Shown here one piece after another: positions 23,853 to 34,414 of a stretch of 64,000 nucleotides of DNA. The DNA lies in the NCBI GenBank assembly GCA_030447905.1, contig JAUJNZ010000007.1:2263-66262 (forward strand). The letters are read 5' to 3'. The stretch comes from Thermoleophilaceae bacterium. GTDB taxonomy: Bacteria; Actinomycetota; Thermoleophilia; Solirubrobacterales; Thermoleophilaceae. The notes beneath the pieces are model-generated. The model made no database searches, had not been told where the DNA came from, and saw nothing but the letters and a program-made list of their open reading frames with translations. Positions within the stretch are counted from its first letter, which is position 1. Each line of letters starts with the position of its first letter. Both the position numbers and the translations under genes were made by a program.

Positions 23853-24425
23853 CTAGGGGGCCGCAGTCCAGACCCCCTCGTGCGCACCGCGGCTCCGAAC
23901 TCCGACCAGGCTCATGAAGTAGAGGTGGAAGCGACCGATGACGATCTCATCGCCGTCGGAGAGCTCGTGCCGCTCCGTGCGCTCACCGTTGACGAACACG
24001 CCGTTCAGGCTCCGGTCGTCGAGCACGCGGGCGTCGTCGCCCTCGCGGTGGACGACCGCGTGGCGGCGGGAGACGGTCGGATCGTCGAAGCGCACGTGGG
24101 CGGCGAGGCTGCGGCCGATCCGGGTGAAGCCCTCCTGCAGGGCGACCACGCGGATCTGGTCATCGGTCTCGAAGGCCAGGTAGTCGCCGTGCTCGGTGAG
24201 CGCCGCGCGCGTCTCCTCGAGCCACCGAGGGCGATCGCTGTCGGGCGTTCCCTGGAAGTCGACCGTCGTGCTCTCACCGAAGATCGACGCCCGCTTGAAC
24301 TCACTCGAGCCGCAACTCGGGCAGGGAGGCACCTCGTCGCGCTCGAGCAGCGCGACGGGATACGAGCACTCCTGGCACCGAAAGGTCCCGGCGCCCGCGA
24401 GAGTTCCTGAAACAACCGTCTTCAT
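23853..24425 (-). CDS. Zinc-ribbon and FHA domain protein
   Basis: A 190-residue protein that probably reads phosphothreonine marks. Residues about 16-46 form a zinc ribbon with two CxxC knuckles (FRCQECSYP and PPCPSCGSSEF). Residues about 95-175 are an FHA domain: RIGRSLAAHVRFDDPTVSRR, HAVVHREGDDA and DRSLNGVFVNGERTERHEL carry the conserved Gly-Arg, Ser-x-x-His and Asn residues. FHA domains usually bind substrates of Ser/Thr kinases, none of which is encoded here. Start is the ATG with GGGAGGAG just upstream and a -35/-10 pair, so this message has a normal leader. Confidence 0.88.
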   Translation of the reverse strand: MKTVVSGTLAGAGTFRCQECSYPVALLERDEVPPCPSCGSSEFKRASIFGESTTVDFQGTPDSDRPRWLEETRAALTEHGDYLAFETDDQIRVVALQEGFTRIGRSLAAHVRFDDPTVSRRHAVVHREGDDARVLDDRSLNGVFVNGERTERHELSDGDEIVIGRFHLYFMSLVGVRSRGAHEGVWTAAP

Positions 24426-24449
24426 GGCTCCTCCCAGAAGGGAGCGGGG

Positions 24450-24478
24450 AGTGTACCCGCTCTCGAAACCCGGCGCAA
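24450..24478 (-). promoter_or_regulatory. Sigma70-type promoter of the FHA gene
   Basis: On the minus strand TTGCGC (24478-24473), a 17-nt spacer and TACACT (24455-24450), then a 24-nt leader with GGGAGGAG. Inverted 7-bp arms, GAGCGGG at 24442-24448 and CCCGCTC at 24456-24462, flank the -10 and could be an operator. Confidence 0.55.
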
Positions 24479-24515
24479 GCGCGCGCCCCGGCCCGGGCCG
24501 ACCCCCTCTTCGCCG

Positions 24516-24521
24516 TAGAAT
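24516..24521 (+). promoter_or_regulatory. -10 box of the SRPBCC gene (TAGAAT)
   Basis: TAGAAT ends 8 nt before the ATG at 24530, with no ribosome site in between, consistent with a leaderless transcript. Confidence 0.5.
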
Positions 24522-24529
24522 CGCTGGCG

Positions 24530-25135
24530 ATGGTCCCGGTGACAGTGCATGCTCACATCTCCGCTCCGCGCAGCGACGTCTACGCGTTGATCGCCGACGT
24601 GGCGGCTCGACCTGCCTGGTTCGACGACTTCGCCACGGATTATCGCCTCCTGTCACCGCGGTCGGTCGGGCCCGGCGCGGGCGGTCGCTTCCGCCTCGAC
24701 GCACCCGGCGGGACCCGCTACGTAGAGTTCACGATCGTCGACGCGTCCCCCCCGGAACGCGTCGTCGACGAGGGCCGCACCGGTCGCCTCGGGCGCACGC
24801 GGTGGGCGGCGGAGTACGAGCTGACCGAGCCGGCGCAAGGGGTGACGCGCGTCGACCTGACGATCTCGACCGAACCCGAGAACCCGATCGAGCGCCTGCG
24901 CGAGGCGCTCGGCTTCCGCCGGTTCGTGCGGCGCCGGTCGAGCCAGGCGCTCGAGCGCCTGCGCCGGGTACTCGAGGAGGGTGGGGACGAACCGCCCGCT
25001 CGGGCGACGATCGCCGGGTACGAGCCGCGCAAGGCATCCCGCTTCGGCACCCCATCCGCCCGGCGGTTCGGGGGCGAGCCGGAAGGGGGCGCTCTGCCCG
25101 CCGAGCGGCCCGGGCCCGGACGGATCGGCGAGTAG
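24530..25135 (+). CDS. SRPBCC (START/polyketide cyclase-like) protein
   Basis: A 201-residue protein of the helix-grip fold, which binds hydrophobic ligands. VTVHAHISAPRSDVYALIADVAARPAWFDDF is the usual N-terminal strand and first helices, GPGAGGRFRLD and YVEFTIVDASPPERVV the middle strands, and the long helix ERLREALGFRRFVRRRSSQALERL the C-terminal grip. Residues after about 150 are a polar, Arg/Gly/Pro-rich tail. No catalytic residues are expected and the ligand is unknown. A lipoprotein gene follows after 12 bp. Confidence 0.78.
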   Translation: MVPVTVHAHISAPRSDVYALIADVAARPAWFDDFATDYRLLSPRSVGPGAGGRFRLDAPGGTRYVEFTIVDASPPERVVDEGRTGRLGRTRWAAEYELTEPAQGVTRVDLTISTEPENPIERLREALGFRRFVRRRSSQALERLRRVLEEGGDEPPARATIAGYEPRKASRFGTPSARRFGGEPEGGALPAERPGPGRIGE

Positions 25136-25147
25136 GCTGCCCGCCCC

Positions 25148-25741
25148 ATGTCCGGCCGTCACTGCAGGGTCCGGCGCACCCTCACGGCCTCCCTCGTCGC
25201 GCTCCTGCTGGGGACGGCCGCCTGCGGCGGGGTGGCCGGCGAGGATCGCGCCTTCATCCCCGGCGACGCGGCGCGTGAGGGCATCGCCGCCGAGCTCGAG
25301 GGGATCGACTACGAGGTCTTCGTCACGCGCCAGCTCAACACCTTCGATCCCGAGGACGAGCAGTACTACCGGGGACCCCCGGCCCCGCCCGGGAGCGCCT
25401 ACTTCGGCGTCTTTCTGCGGGCCTGCGCGCTCGAGGACCTGGAGCGCACGGCCACCACGTCGACGGCGATCAAGATCGTCGACACCCGGGGGCAGGAGTA
25501 CCGGCCGCTTCCGCTCGATCCCGACAACCCGTTCGCCTACCGTCGCGAATCGCTCGGAAGGGGCGAGTGCCTCCCGAACTCCGCGTCGGCGTCCTCGTTC
25601 GGGCCCACGGGCGGGGCGATGGTCCTGTTCCGCATTCCCGTGATCGCGACCGAGAACCGTCCCTTCGAGCTCGAGATCGAGGGCGGTCCGCCCGCGCCTC
25701 GCCGCCCGCCGCGGGTGGCCCGCTTCGAGCTCGATCTGTAG
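25148..25741 (+). CDS. Putative lipoprotein of unknown function
   Basis: A 197-residue exported lipoprotein. The N-terminus has basic residues, a hydrophobic stretch LTASLVALLLGTA and the lipobox ending AAC at about residue 27, the site Lgt and Lsp would use. The mature part has YFGVFLRACALED and KIVDTRGQEYRPL, an immunoglobulin-like beta pattern seen in conserved extracellular proteins of actinobacteria. No enzyme motif is visible. A TAGGCT box overlapping the upstream stop ends 9 nt before the ATG. Confidence 0.72.
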   Translation: MSGRHCRVRRTLTASLVALLLGTAACGGVAGEDRAFIPGDAAREGIAAELEGIDYEVFVTRQLNTFDPEDEQYYRGPPAPPGSAYFGVFLRACALEDLERTATTSTAIKIVDTRGQEYRPLPLDPDNPFAYRRESLGRGECLPNSASASSFGPTGGAMVLFRIPVIATENRPFELEIEGGPPAPRRPPRVARFELDL

Positions 25742-25768
25742 GGCGTTCGAGCCGGGATACGACGGCCC

Positions 25769-26919
25769 GTGACCTGGCTCGACATCGCGATCGTCGGCTT
25801 CGCGCTGCTCATGGCCGGCTGGGGCTTCGCGCAGGGTCTCGTCGTCGGGGCGATGTCGCTGGCGGGCTTCGTGGGCGGTGCGCTGCTCGGCTCGCGCGTT
25901 GCCCCGCTGATGCTGGAGGAGGGGGCCCGGTCGCCGTATGCCCCCTGTTCGCGCTCGTCGGAGCGCTGCTGCTCGGCGGGGTGCTCGCCATGATCCTCGA
26001 GCTCGCCGGCTATCACCTGCGCCAGCGGCTCGGTGAGCGGCTCGGCGTCCTCGACGGCGTCGGCGGGGCGGGACTGATCGCCTGCTTGGCGCTTCTGCTC
26101 GTGTGGATCGCCGGCGCGGTCGCCCTCCAGACGGCGGGCATCCGCGAGGTGCGCCGGACCGTGCAGCGCTCGCAGATCCTCCAGGCCCTGAACGCGACGC
26201 TTCCGCCCTCGGGTCCGATCCTGAACGCTCTCGCGCGCTTCGACCCGCTGCCCGAGATCCAGGGCCCCGAGCCCGACGTGCGACCGCCGGACCGCAGGAT
26301 CGCTCGCGACCCACAGGTGCGTAGGGCGGGGCGCAGCGTGGTGCGCATCATCGGGACGGCGTGCGGTCTGGGCGTGCAGGGATCGGGCTGGGTCGCCGAC
26401 AGCGGCGTCGTCGTCACCAACGCGCACGTGGTCGCCGGACAGGACGACACGCGACTCGAGCTGCGCGATGGCAGCATCCACGACGCCGAGGCGATCTGGT
26501 TCGACCCGCGCAACGACCTCGCCATCCTTCGCTCGAGCGGCGTCGCCTCCGCGGGCCTCCAACCCCTCGATCTGGACGTGGGCGCCGAAGCGGGCACCTC
26601 GGCGGCGATCCTCGGCTTTCCCCAGAACGGCCCCTTCACCATCCGCGCGGGCCGGCTCGGCGAGACCCAGGCCATGCAGAGCCAGGACTCCTACGGCCGC
26701 GGACCCGTGCGGCGGCGGATCACCGCCCTGCGCGGGCGGGTGCGCTCGGGCAACTCGGGAGGTCCGATGGTCGACGGCTCGGGAGATGTGGTGACGACGA
26801 TCTTTGCCGCTTCGAGGAGCCGAAGGAGCACCGGCTTCGGGGTCCCCGCCTCGATCGCGCGCGACGCTTTGAGGCGCGCGGACGAGCGGGTCGGGACCGG
26901 GCCGTGCGCTTCGGGTTGA
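25769..26919 (+). pseudogene. MarP-like membrane serine protease with a frameshift
   Basis: Resembles MarP, a periplasmic trypsin-like protease anchored by a CvpA-type membrane domain that protects actinobacteria from acid and oxidative stress. The first 55 codons from the GTG encode two membrane helices (WLDIAIVGFALLMAGWGFAQGLVVGAM). At the C5 run at 25941-25945 the frame breaks; reading shifts by -1 continue as LFALVGALLLGGVLAMILELAG, two more helices, a linker and a complete protease domain with TNAHVVAG (His), NDLAIL (Asp) and RSGNSGGPMVDG (Ser). Only one base is missing, so this may be a sequencing error rather than decay. Alternatively an internal ATG at 25990 could make a shorter protein. 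Confidence 0.75.
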
Positions 26920-26955
26920 GCTCCGGGACAGACCCGGCTCGCGACACGGCCCTAC

Positions 26956-26961
26956 TAACCT
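26956..26961 (+). promoter_or_regulatory. -10 box of topB (TAACCT)
   Basis: TAACCT ends 9 nt before the ATG of the topoisomerase gene, following the leaderless spacing seen elsewhere in the window. Confidence 0.4.
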
Positions 26962-26970
26962 GATCCGGGC

Positions 26971-29376
<2,406 letters not shown>

Positions 29377-29463
29377 GCCGTGTGGTCCGGGGCAGCGACT
29401 CCGCGCCCCATTCCCGCCTCCTCTCCGCCCCGCTCGACTCCGGTCGGGCGAACGAAGAACTCG

Positions 29464-30672
29464 TCAGCTCGTCGGCGCGAGCTCCTCGTGGCCCGCGTCG
29501 GCGAGGGGATGGATGAGCCTCGGCGCGCTGCCGTCCTCGACCACGACGCACCGTCCGGGCCAGTAGGGGCTGTCGCTCGGGTGCGTGGCCAGGAAGAGGG
29601 GCTGGTAGACCCAGCTTCCGCTGTTCAGGAGCCGGGTGGGAGGCCGGCCACCGCGGGCGGGAAGCGTCCACTCGTCCCCGTCGGTGGGCAGCGGACCCGG
29701 ACGATGAGTGTGGCCGAAGATGATGTGCTCGGCTTCGATGTCGAGGCGGCGGACGACCTCGGCCATCGCCCGCAGGCCCGCGCGGCGCAGTGCCCGGCCC
29801 GAGAGGTCGGGGTCGAACGGGCCGAGGCCGAGCCGGTTGAGGGCGGCGACCGCGCCGGGTATGGCCCTCCTCAGCAGGCGGTCGCCGAGGTCGGCCGGGG
29901 TGGGTGTCGATCGAGGGCCCTCCGGGGTCGGCGAGGAGCCGCTTCCGTCGGCGCCCGGGCGGCGGGCGCGGCCGACCGCGTCGCCGGGCTCGACGTCGGT
30001 GGCGCGGCGGGTGAGTCGCGCGTAGACGCCCATCGAGATGCCTCCCGCCCGCCCCTGGCCGATCGACTGGCCCCGCCCGATCGTGGTCGAGGCCCGGTAG
30101 ACCGGTGAGACGATGCGCTCGTAGTCGATCGGAGCGCTCCCGAGCCCGGGGAGACCTCCTCTGAGCCGGGCGGAGAGCGCGATGGCCAGGCACTCGACCA
30201 TCGGGACGGGGGAGTGGACGTCCAGATAGTGACCGTGGGTCGCGTAGACGCCGTCGGCGACCCACAATCCGGGGTAGGCGAACTCGAGCCGGGCGGGAGC
30301 GAGGTCGCTCGCCAGGCGAGCGAGGGGGTGGGCGGGCGCCGGCCGTAGGCGGTGCTCGAGCGACCGCAGTCCGCGCTCGCTTCCGATCGACGGACGCAGC
30401 CCCCCGACCAGGGCGTGATCGTGGTTGCCGGGCACGAGGACGATCTCTCGCTCACCGGCGAGGGCATCCCCGAGCTCTTCGAGCAGCGGGCGAGCCAGGG
30501 CAAGCGCACCGGCCAGCGAGCGCTCGCGGAGCTCGAGGATGTCGCCGAGGAGCACGAGGCGATCGGCCCCCCGGACGGCCTCGACGAGGCGCGGGCGCAC
30601 CTCGGGACGCCGCGCTACGTCGGTGCCGGCGCGAACGCCGAGGTGAAGGTCCGAGACGACGACGGTCCGCAC
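29464..30672 (-). CDS. Calcineurin-like metallophosphoesterase
   Basis: A 402-residue phosphoesterase with the full two-metal site: VVSDLHLGVRAG (Asp, His), LLGDILEL (Asp), VLVPGNHDHALVGG (Asn, His, Asp), YATHGHYLDVH (His) and IIFGHTHRPG (His). Residues about 215-290 contain a variable insertion between metal motifs. Such enzymes act on nucleotides, phosphoproteins or UDP-sugar lipids; the substrate cannot be told. No membrane segment is obvious. The start is a GTG facing the divergent gene at 30735. Confidence 0.85.
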   Translation of the reverse strand: MRTVVVSDLHLGVRAGTDVARRPEVRPRLVEAVRGADRLVLLGDILELRERSLAGALALARPLLEELGDALAGEREIVLVPGNHDHALVGGLRPSIGSERGLRSLEHRLRPAPAHPLARLASDLAPARLEFAYPGLWVADGVYATHGHYLDVHSPVPMVECLAIALSARLRGGLPGLGSAPIDYERIVSPVYRASTTIGRGQSIGQGRAGGISMGVYARLTRRATDVEPGDAVGRARRPGADGSGSSPTPEGPRSTPTPADLGDRLLRRAIPGAVAALNRLGLGPFDPDLSGRALRRAGLRAMAEVVRRLDIEAEHIIFGHTHRPGPLPTDGDEWTLPARGGRPPTRLLNSGSWVYQPLFLATHPSDSPYWPGRCVVVEDGSAPRLIHPLADAGHEELAPTS

Positions 30673-30718
30673 GACGCGGTGATCTTCGCAGTCGGTGAGC
30701 CTCGCTCGGCGCGGGGGG

Positions 30719-30724
30719 TAGCCT
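30719..30724 (+). promoter_or_regulatory. -10 box (TAGCCT) of the gene at 30735
   Basis: TAGCCT ends 10 nt before the GTG at 30735 in the 62-bp divergent gap with the phosphoesterase gene. Confidence 0.4.
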
Positions 30725-30734
30725 CTCAGAGCAC

Positions 30735-31379
30735 GTGGTCTCCCTCTTCTGCCGTCACAACCGGTTCACGGCCGACTGCCCGATCTGCTCCCGGGGGACG
30801 TTGCTCGACTCGGGCGCAGACCAGTCGGCGGGGGCACCGGCGCGGCGCGCCGAACGGCCCCGGCCCGCCCGGGGCGCAAACCGGGGCAAGGTGACGGCGC
30901 CGCACGGAGCGACGACCTACCGGGGCGCAGCCGTCGGCCCCTACGAGCGCGAGGGCGCGAGCTACGAGGTCCGCCTCGAGCGGGTCCCCGGCGCTCTGCG
31001 GCTCGCGGAGTGGTCGGGTGGTCGGCTCGAGCGGCGCGCGCCCGTGCTCGCCGCGGGCGACGTCGCGGCGCTCGTCGAGGCGGCCGCCGCGGCGGGGGTC
31101 CTCGAGGCCGAAGAGCACGAGGCGCTCGCCGAGGCCGTCAGTGCGCCGGTCGACGGAGGTCCGGCGGCGATCGACGCCCGCGGGGCCAGTCCGGGTCGTT
31201 CGGGGGAGCTCCGGGAGGAGCTGCGCGTGGAGCGAGTCGACGGCGACCGCGTGCGGGTGGCTCGCTGGGTGCTCCGCCCCGGCACGGGATGGGACCTGCT
31301 CGACGCGCCGACCATGCTCCCGGCGCGCCGCTACGCCGAGGCGCTCGCCGACGCCGCGCGCCACGGTCTGCTCGCCTGA
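30735..31379 (+). CDS. Unknown protein with N-terminal Cys/His knuckle
   Basis: A 214-residue protein not recognised as a known family. The first 20 residues carry C6, H8, C15 and C18 (FCRHNRFTADCPICSRG), which looks like a small zinc knuckle. A low-complexity linker follows, and residues about 70-214 alternate strands and helices (YEVRLERVPGALRLAEWSGG, LVEAAAAAGVLEAEEHEALAEA, LREELRVERVDGDRVRVARWVL). The C-terminal part looks like a repeated beta-alpha unit. It lies 62 bp upstream of addB on the same strand, so a DNA-related role is possible but unproven. Codon use is that of a real gene. Confidence 0.6.
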   Translation: MVSLFCRHNRFTADCPICSRGTLLDSGADQSAGAPARRAERPRPARGANRGKVTAPHGATTYRGAAVGPYEREGASYEVRLERVPGALRLAEWSGGRLERRAPVLAAGDVAALVEAAAAAGVLEAEEHEALAEAVSAPVDGGPAAIDARGASPGRSGELREELRVERVDGDRVRVARWVLRPGTGWDLLDAPTMLPARRYAEALADAARHGLLA

Positions 31380-31441
31380 CGAAGGACGCGGCGCGGGCCC
31401 GGCCGGCCGTACCGTCGGATGGGGACTTTATACCTCGATGG

Positions 31442-34414
31442 GTGCCTCTCGCACTCGTCACCGGACCGGCCAACTCGGGCAAGGCCGGGGAGCTTCTGCG
31501 TGCCTACCGCGCGCGCCTCGACGACGACCCGATCCTCGTCGTCCCTCGGATCGAGGACGTCGAGCACACCCGCCGCGAGCTCGCCGAGGGAGGCGCGATC
31601 CTCGGCGTCCGCGTGCTGCGCTTCGCCGGCCTGTTCGAGCTCGTAGCCGAGCGCGTCGAGCCCGGGCTGGCCGCCACCCCGCGGGCCGGTGCCCTGACGC
31701 GCGAGCTGCTCGTGGCCGAGGCGGTGCGCCGGGCCGGGCTGAGGACGATCGGCGAGTCGGCCCGGCGGCCCGGATTCGCACGGGCGGCGGCTCGCTTCCT
31801 GGCCGAGCTAGGGCGAGCGATGGTCGAGCCGCCGCGCCTGCGCCGAGCGCTCCTGGCCTGGGCCGGCGACGGTCCGCGAAGAGCCTACGCCGAGGACCTC
31901 GCGGCGATCTACGACGCCTACCGGGTCGTCCTCGCCGAGGTCGGCCTGGTTGACGAAGAGCAGTTCGCGCGGCGAGCGCTCGACGCGCTTCGGCGCGAGC
32001 CGCGTCGCTTCGGCGCGACCCCGGTCTTCGCCTACGGCTTCGACGACTTCACGCGGCTCGAGCTCGACGCGCTCGAGACCCTGGCCCGCCAGGCCGAGGC
32101 CGACGTGACCGTATCGCTGCCCTTCGAGCGAGGGCGCGTAGCCTTCCGCGCCAACGCCGCGGCGTTCGCCGCCCTCTCCGAGCTAGCCGACGAGCACGTC
32201 GAGCTCGAGCCGAGCACGGCGCACTACGTGCCGGGTGCGCGGGCGGCGCTGTCGCGGATCGAGCGGAGCCTGTTCGAGCCGGGACCCGTGGCGTTCGGCG
32301 GCGGCTCGACCGGGGCCGTCCCGCCGGGAGAGGCCGTCGGCCTCCACCTCGCGGGCGGACGGCGCGCCGAGGTCGAGCTCGCCGGCGCGGAGGTGTTGCG
32401 AGCGCTGCGGGGCGGTGTCCTTCCCGGCGACATCGTCGTCGTGCTACGCGACCCGGAGGCCTGCGGGGCCCTCGTCGAGGAGGTCTTCGAGGCCTACGGG
32501 ATCCCGGTCGCGCTCGAGCGGTCGCTGCCCCTCGGGCACACGGCGCTCGGGCGGGGCCTCGTCGCCCTGCTGCGCTGCGCCGCCGGAACGGGCTCGGCCG
32601 ACGACCTCGTCGCCTATCTGCGCATGCCGGGCCGGGTGCGCCTCGCCTCGCTCGCCGACCGGCTCGAGGCCCGGGCGCGCCGTGAGGGAGTAGACGATGC
32701 AGCCGGAGCGCGGCGTCGGTGGGAAGGCAGTCACTGGCCGCTCGAGGAGATCGACCGCCTGACCCGCGCAGCGGGATCGTCCAAGCTGCTCGACGAGCTC
32801 GATGACCGACTGGAGCGCCTCTTCGCCGCGCCCTATGAGCGCGAAGCCCACCTCCTATCCGCCTCGGAGCGCGAGGACGCGGGGGCGCTGCGGGCGGCAC
32901 GCGGCGCGCTCGCCGAGGTCGACGCCCTCGCTGCGGCCGGCCTCGACCCCGAGCTCGACCCCGCCGCCCTCGCCGATCTGCTGGCCGACGTACCGGTCCG
33001 AGTGGGCGAGCGCCCGGTTCCCGACCGGGTGCGCGTGGCCGCGCCCGAGGCCGTGCGCGCCCGCCGGTACGTGACCGTGCTGCTGCTCGGCCTCCAGGAG
33101 CGCGAGTTCCCGCGCCGGACGGTCGCCGAGCCGTTCCTCTCCGACGAGCTGAGGCGCGAGGTCAGCGAGGCCGCGGGGCTCGCCCTCCCGATCCGCGAGG
33201 ACGAGCTCGACCGCGAGCGCCACCTCTTCTACGTGTGCGCCTCGCGCGCCGAGCGGCGGCTCGTCCTGAGCTCCCGGCTGACCGATGAAGAGGGTGCGCC
33301 GGACGCGCCGTCGTTCTTCGTGGACGACCTGCGCGAGCTGTTCCCGCCGGAAGCGCTCGACGCCGCGACGGTCCGCCGCTCGCTCGGCGAGGTGACATGG
33401 GAGCTCGCCCAGGCGCCGACCGAGCACGAGCACGGACGCGCGCTGGCCGCTCGCGGTCCGCGACGATCGCCTCCCGCGCCCAGCGGGCTGCACGCGCCAC
33501 CGCTGCTGGCCGAGCTCGCGAGCCGCCGCGACTTCTCGGCCGGGGAGCTCGAGGCCTTCGCCGGCTGTGGCATCAGGTGGCTGGTCGAGAAGGTGCTGCG
33601 GCCCGAGGGCCTCGAGCCCGAACCCGAGGCGCTCGTGCGCGGCCGCCTCGCCCACGCCGCCCTCAAGCGAGCGCTCGAGCGCCTGCGCGAGCGGACGGGT
33701 TCGGCACGCCTGACCCCCGCGAACCTCCCTGACGCCGAGACGATCCTCGTCGAGGTGCTCGAGGACCTGGGGGAAGAGCACCGCATCTCGGCTCGCGAGG
33801 GCCGCCGGCGCGCGGCCCGGGCTCGTCTCGAGCGCGAGCTCCGGCGCCACCTCCGGCGCGAGGCTGGGGCGGACAGCGCCTTTGAGCCGCGGGAGCTCGA
33901 GCTGGCGTTCGGGCTCGACCGGAACGGCGAGGAGGGCGGCGAGGCGCTCCCTGCGCTCGCGCTCGAACCCGAGGGCGTGAGGGTGCGTGGGCGCATCGAT
34001 CGCGTCGACGTCTGCGGGGATCGGGCGCTGGTGCGCGACTACAAGGCGGGTTCGCGCGCCGAGGGCGTGGACACTTGGGAAGGCGCAGCCCGCCTTCAGG
34101 TACCGCTCTACATGCTCGCGGCGAGCGACCTGCTCGGCCTCGAGCCCGCCGGCGGCCTCTACGTGCCGCTCTCCGGGGGAGGCCGACCGCGCGGCGTCGT
34201 GTGCGCCGCCGACGCCGAGGCGATCGGGGGGGACCTGCGCGGGTCGGACGTCCGTAACGAGGCCGCCGTCGAGGCGACGCTCGCCTCGGCCCGGCGCCGG
34301 GTCGGCGAGGTGGTCGAGCGGATCCGCACCGGTGACGTGCGCCCATGTCCCGAGCGCTGCGGGCCTAACGGTGGCTGTCGGTACCCGACGATATGCCGCG
34401 CGGAGGGAGCGTGA
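31442..34414 (+). CDS. addB: AddB-type helicase-nuclease subunit
   Basis: Subunit of the AddAB complex that resects double-strand breaks for recombination. It begins MPLALVTGPANSGKAGELL, a Walker A-like loop at the very N-terminus as in AddB, then a long UvrD-like body with weak helicase motifs. HLFYVCASRAERRLVLSSRL is motif VI-like. The C-terminus is a PD-(D/E)XK nuclease: VRGRIDRVDVCGDRALVRDYKAGSRAE, bracketed by one Cys (FAGCGIRWLVEKVL) and a final CPERCGPNGGCRYPTIC cluster, the four-Cys Fe-S staple of AddB. The GTG start gives 990 residues. addA follows with a GTGA overlap. Confidence 0.88.
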   Translation: MPLALVTGPANSGKAGELLRAYRARLDDDPILVVPRIEDVEHTRRELAEGGAILGVRVLRFAGLFELVAERVEPGLAATPRAGALTRELLVAEAVRRAGLRTIGESARRPGFARAAARFLAELGRAMVEPPRLRRALLAWAGDGPRRAYAEDLAAIYDAYRVVLAEVGLVDEEQFARRALDALRREPRRFGATPVFAYGFDDFTRLELDALETLARQAEADVTVSLPFERGRVAFRANAAAFAALSELADEHVELEPSTAHYVPGARAALSRIERSLFEPGPVAFGGGSTGAVPPGEAVGLHLAGGRRAEVELAGAEVLRALRGGVLPGDIVVVLRDPEACGALVEEVFEAYGIPVALERSLPLGHTALGRGLVALLRCAAGTGSADDLVAYLRMPGRVRLASLADRLEARARREGVDDAAGARRRWEGSHWPLEEIDRLTRAAGSSKLLDELDDRLERLFAAPYEREAHLLSASEREDAGALRAARGALAEVDALAAAGLDPELDPAALADLLADVPVRVGERPVPDRVRVAAPEAVRARRYVTVLLLGLQEREFPRRTVAEPFLSDELRREVSEAAGLALPIREDELDRERHLFYVCASRAERRLVLSSRLTDEEGAPDAPSFFVDDLRELFPPEALDAATVRRSLGEVTWELAQAPTEHEHGRALAARGPRRSPPAPSGLHAPPLLAELASRRDFSAGELEAFAGCGIRWLVEKVLRPEGLEPEPEALVRGRLAHAALKRALERLRERTGSARLTPANLPDAETILVEVLEDLGEEHRISAREGRRRAARARLERELRRHLRREAGADSAFEPRELELAFGLDRNGEEGGEALPALALEPEGVRVRGRIDRVDVCGDRALVRDYKAGSRAEGVDTWEGAARLQVPLYMLAASDLLGLEPAGGLYVPLSGGGRPRGVVCAADAEAIGGDLRGSDVRNEAAVEATLASARRRVGEVVERIRTGDVRPCPERCGPNGGCRYPTICRAEGA

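Noticed and set aside
25937-25948. Programmed -1 frameshifting in the MarP-like gene
   Set aside because: In the zero frame the codons are GCC CCC TGT, which does not give an X-XXY-YYZ heptamer, and no strong downstream stem was obvious. Error or mutation is simpler.
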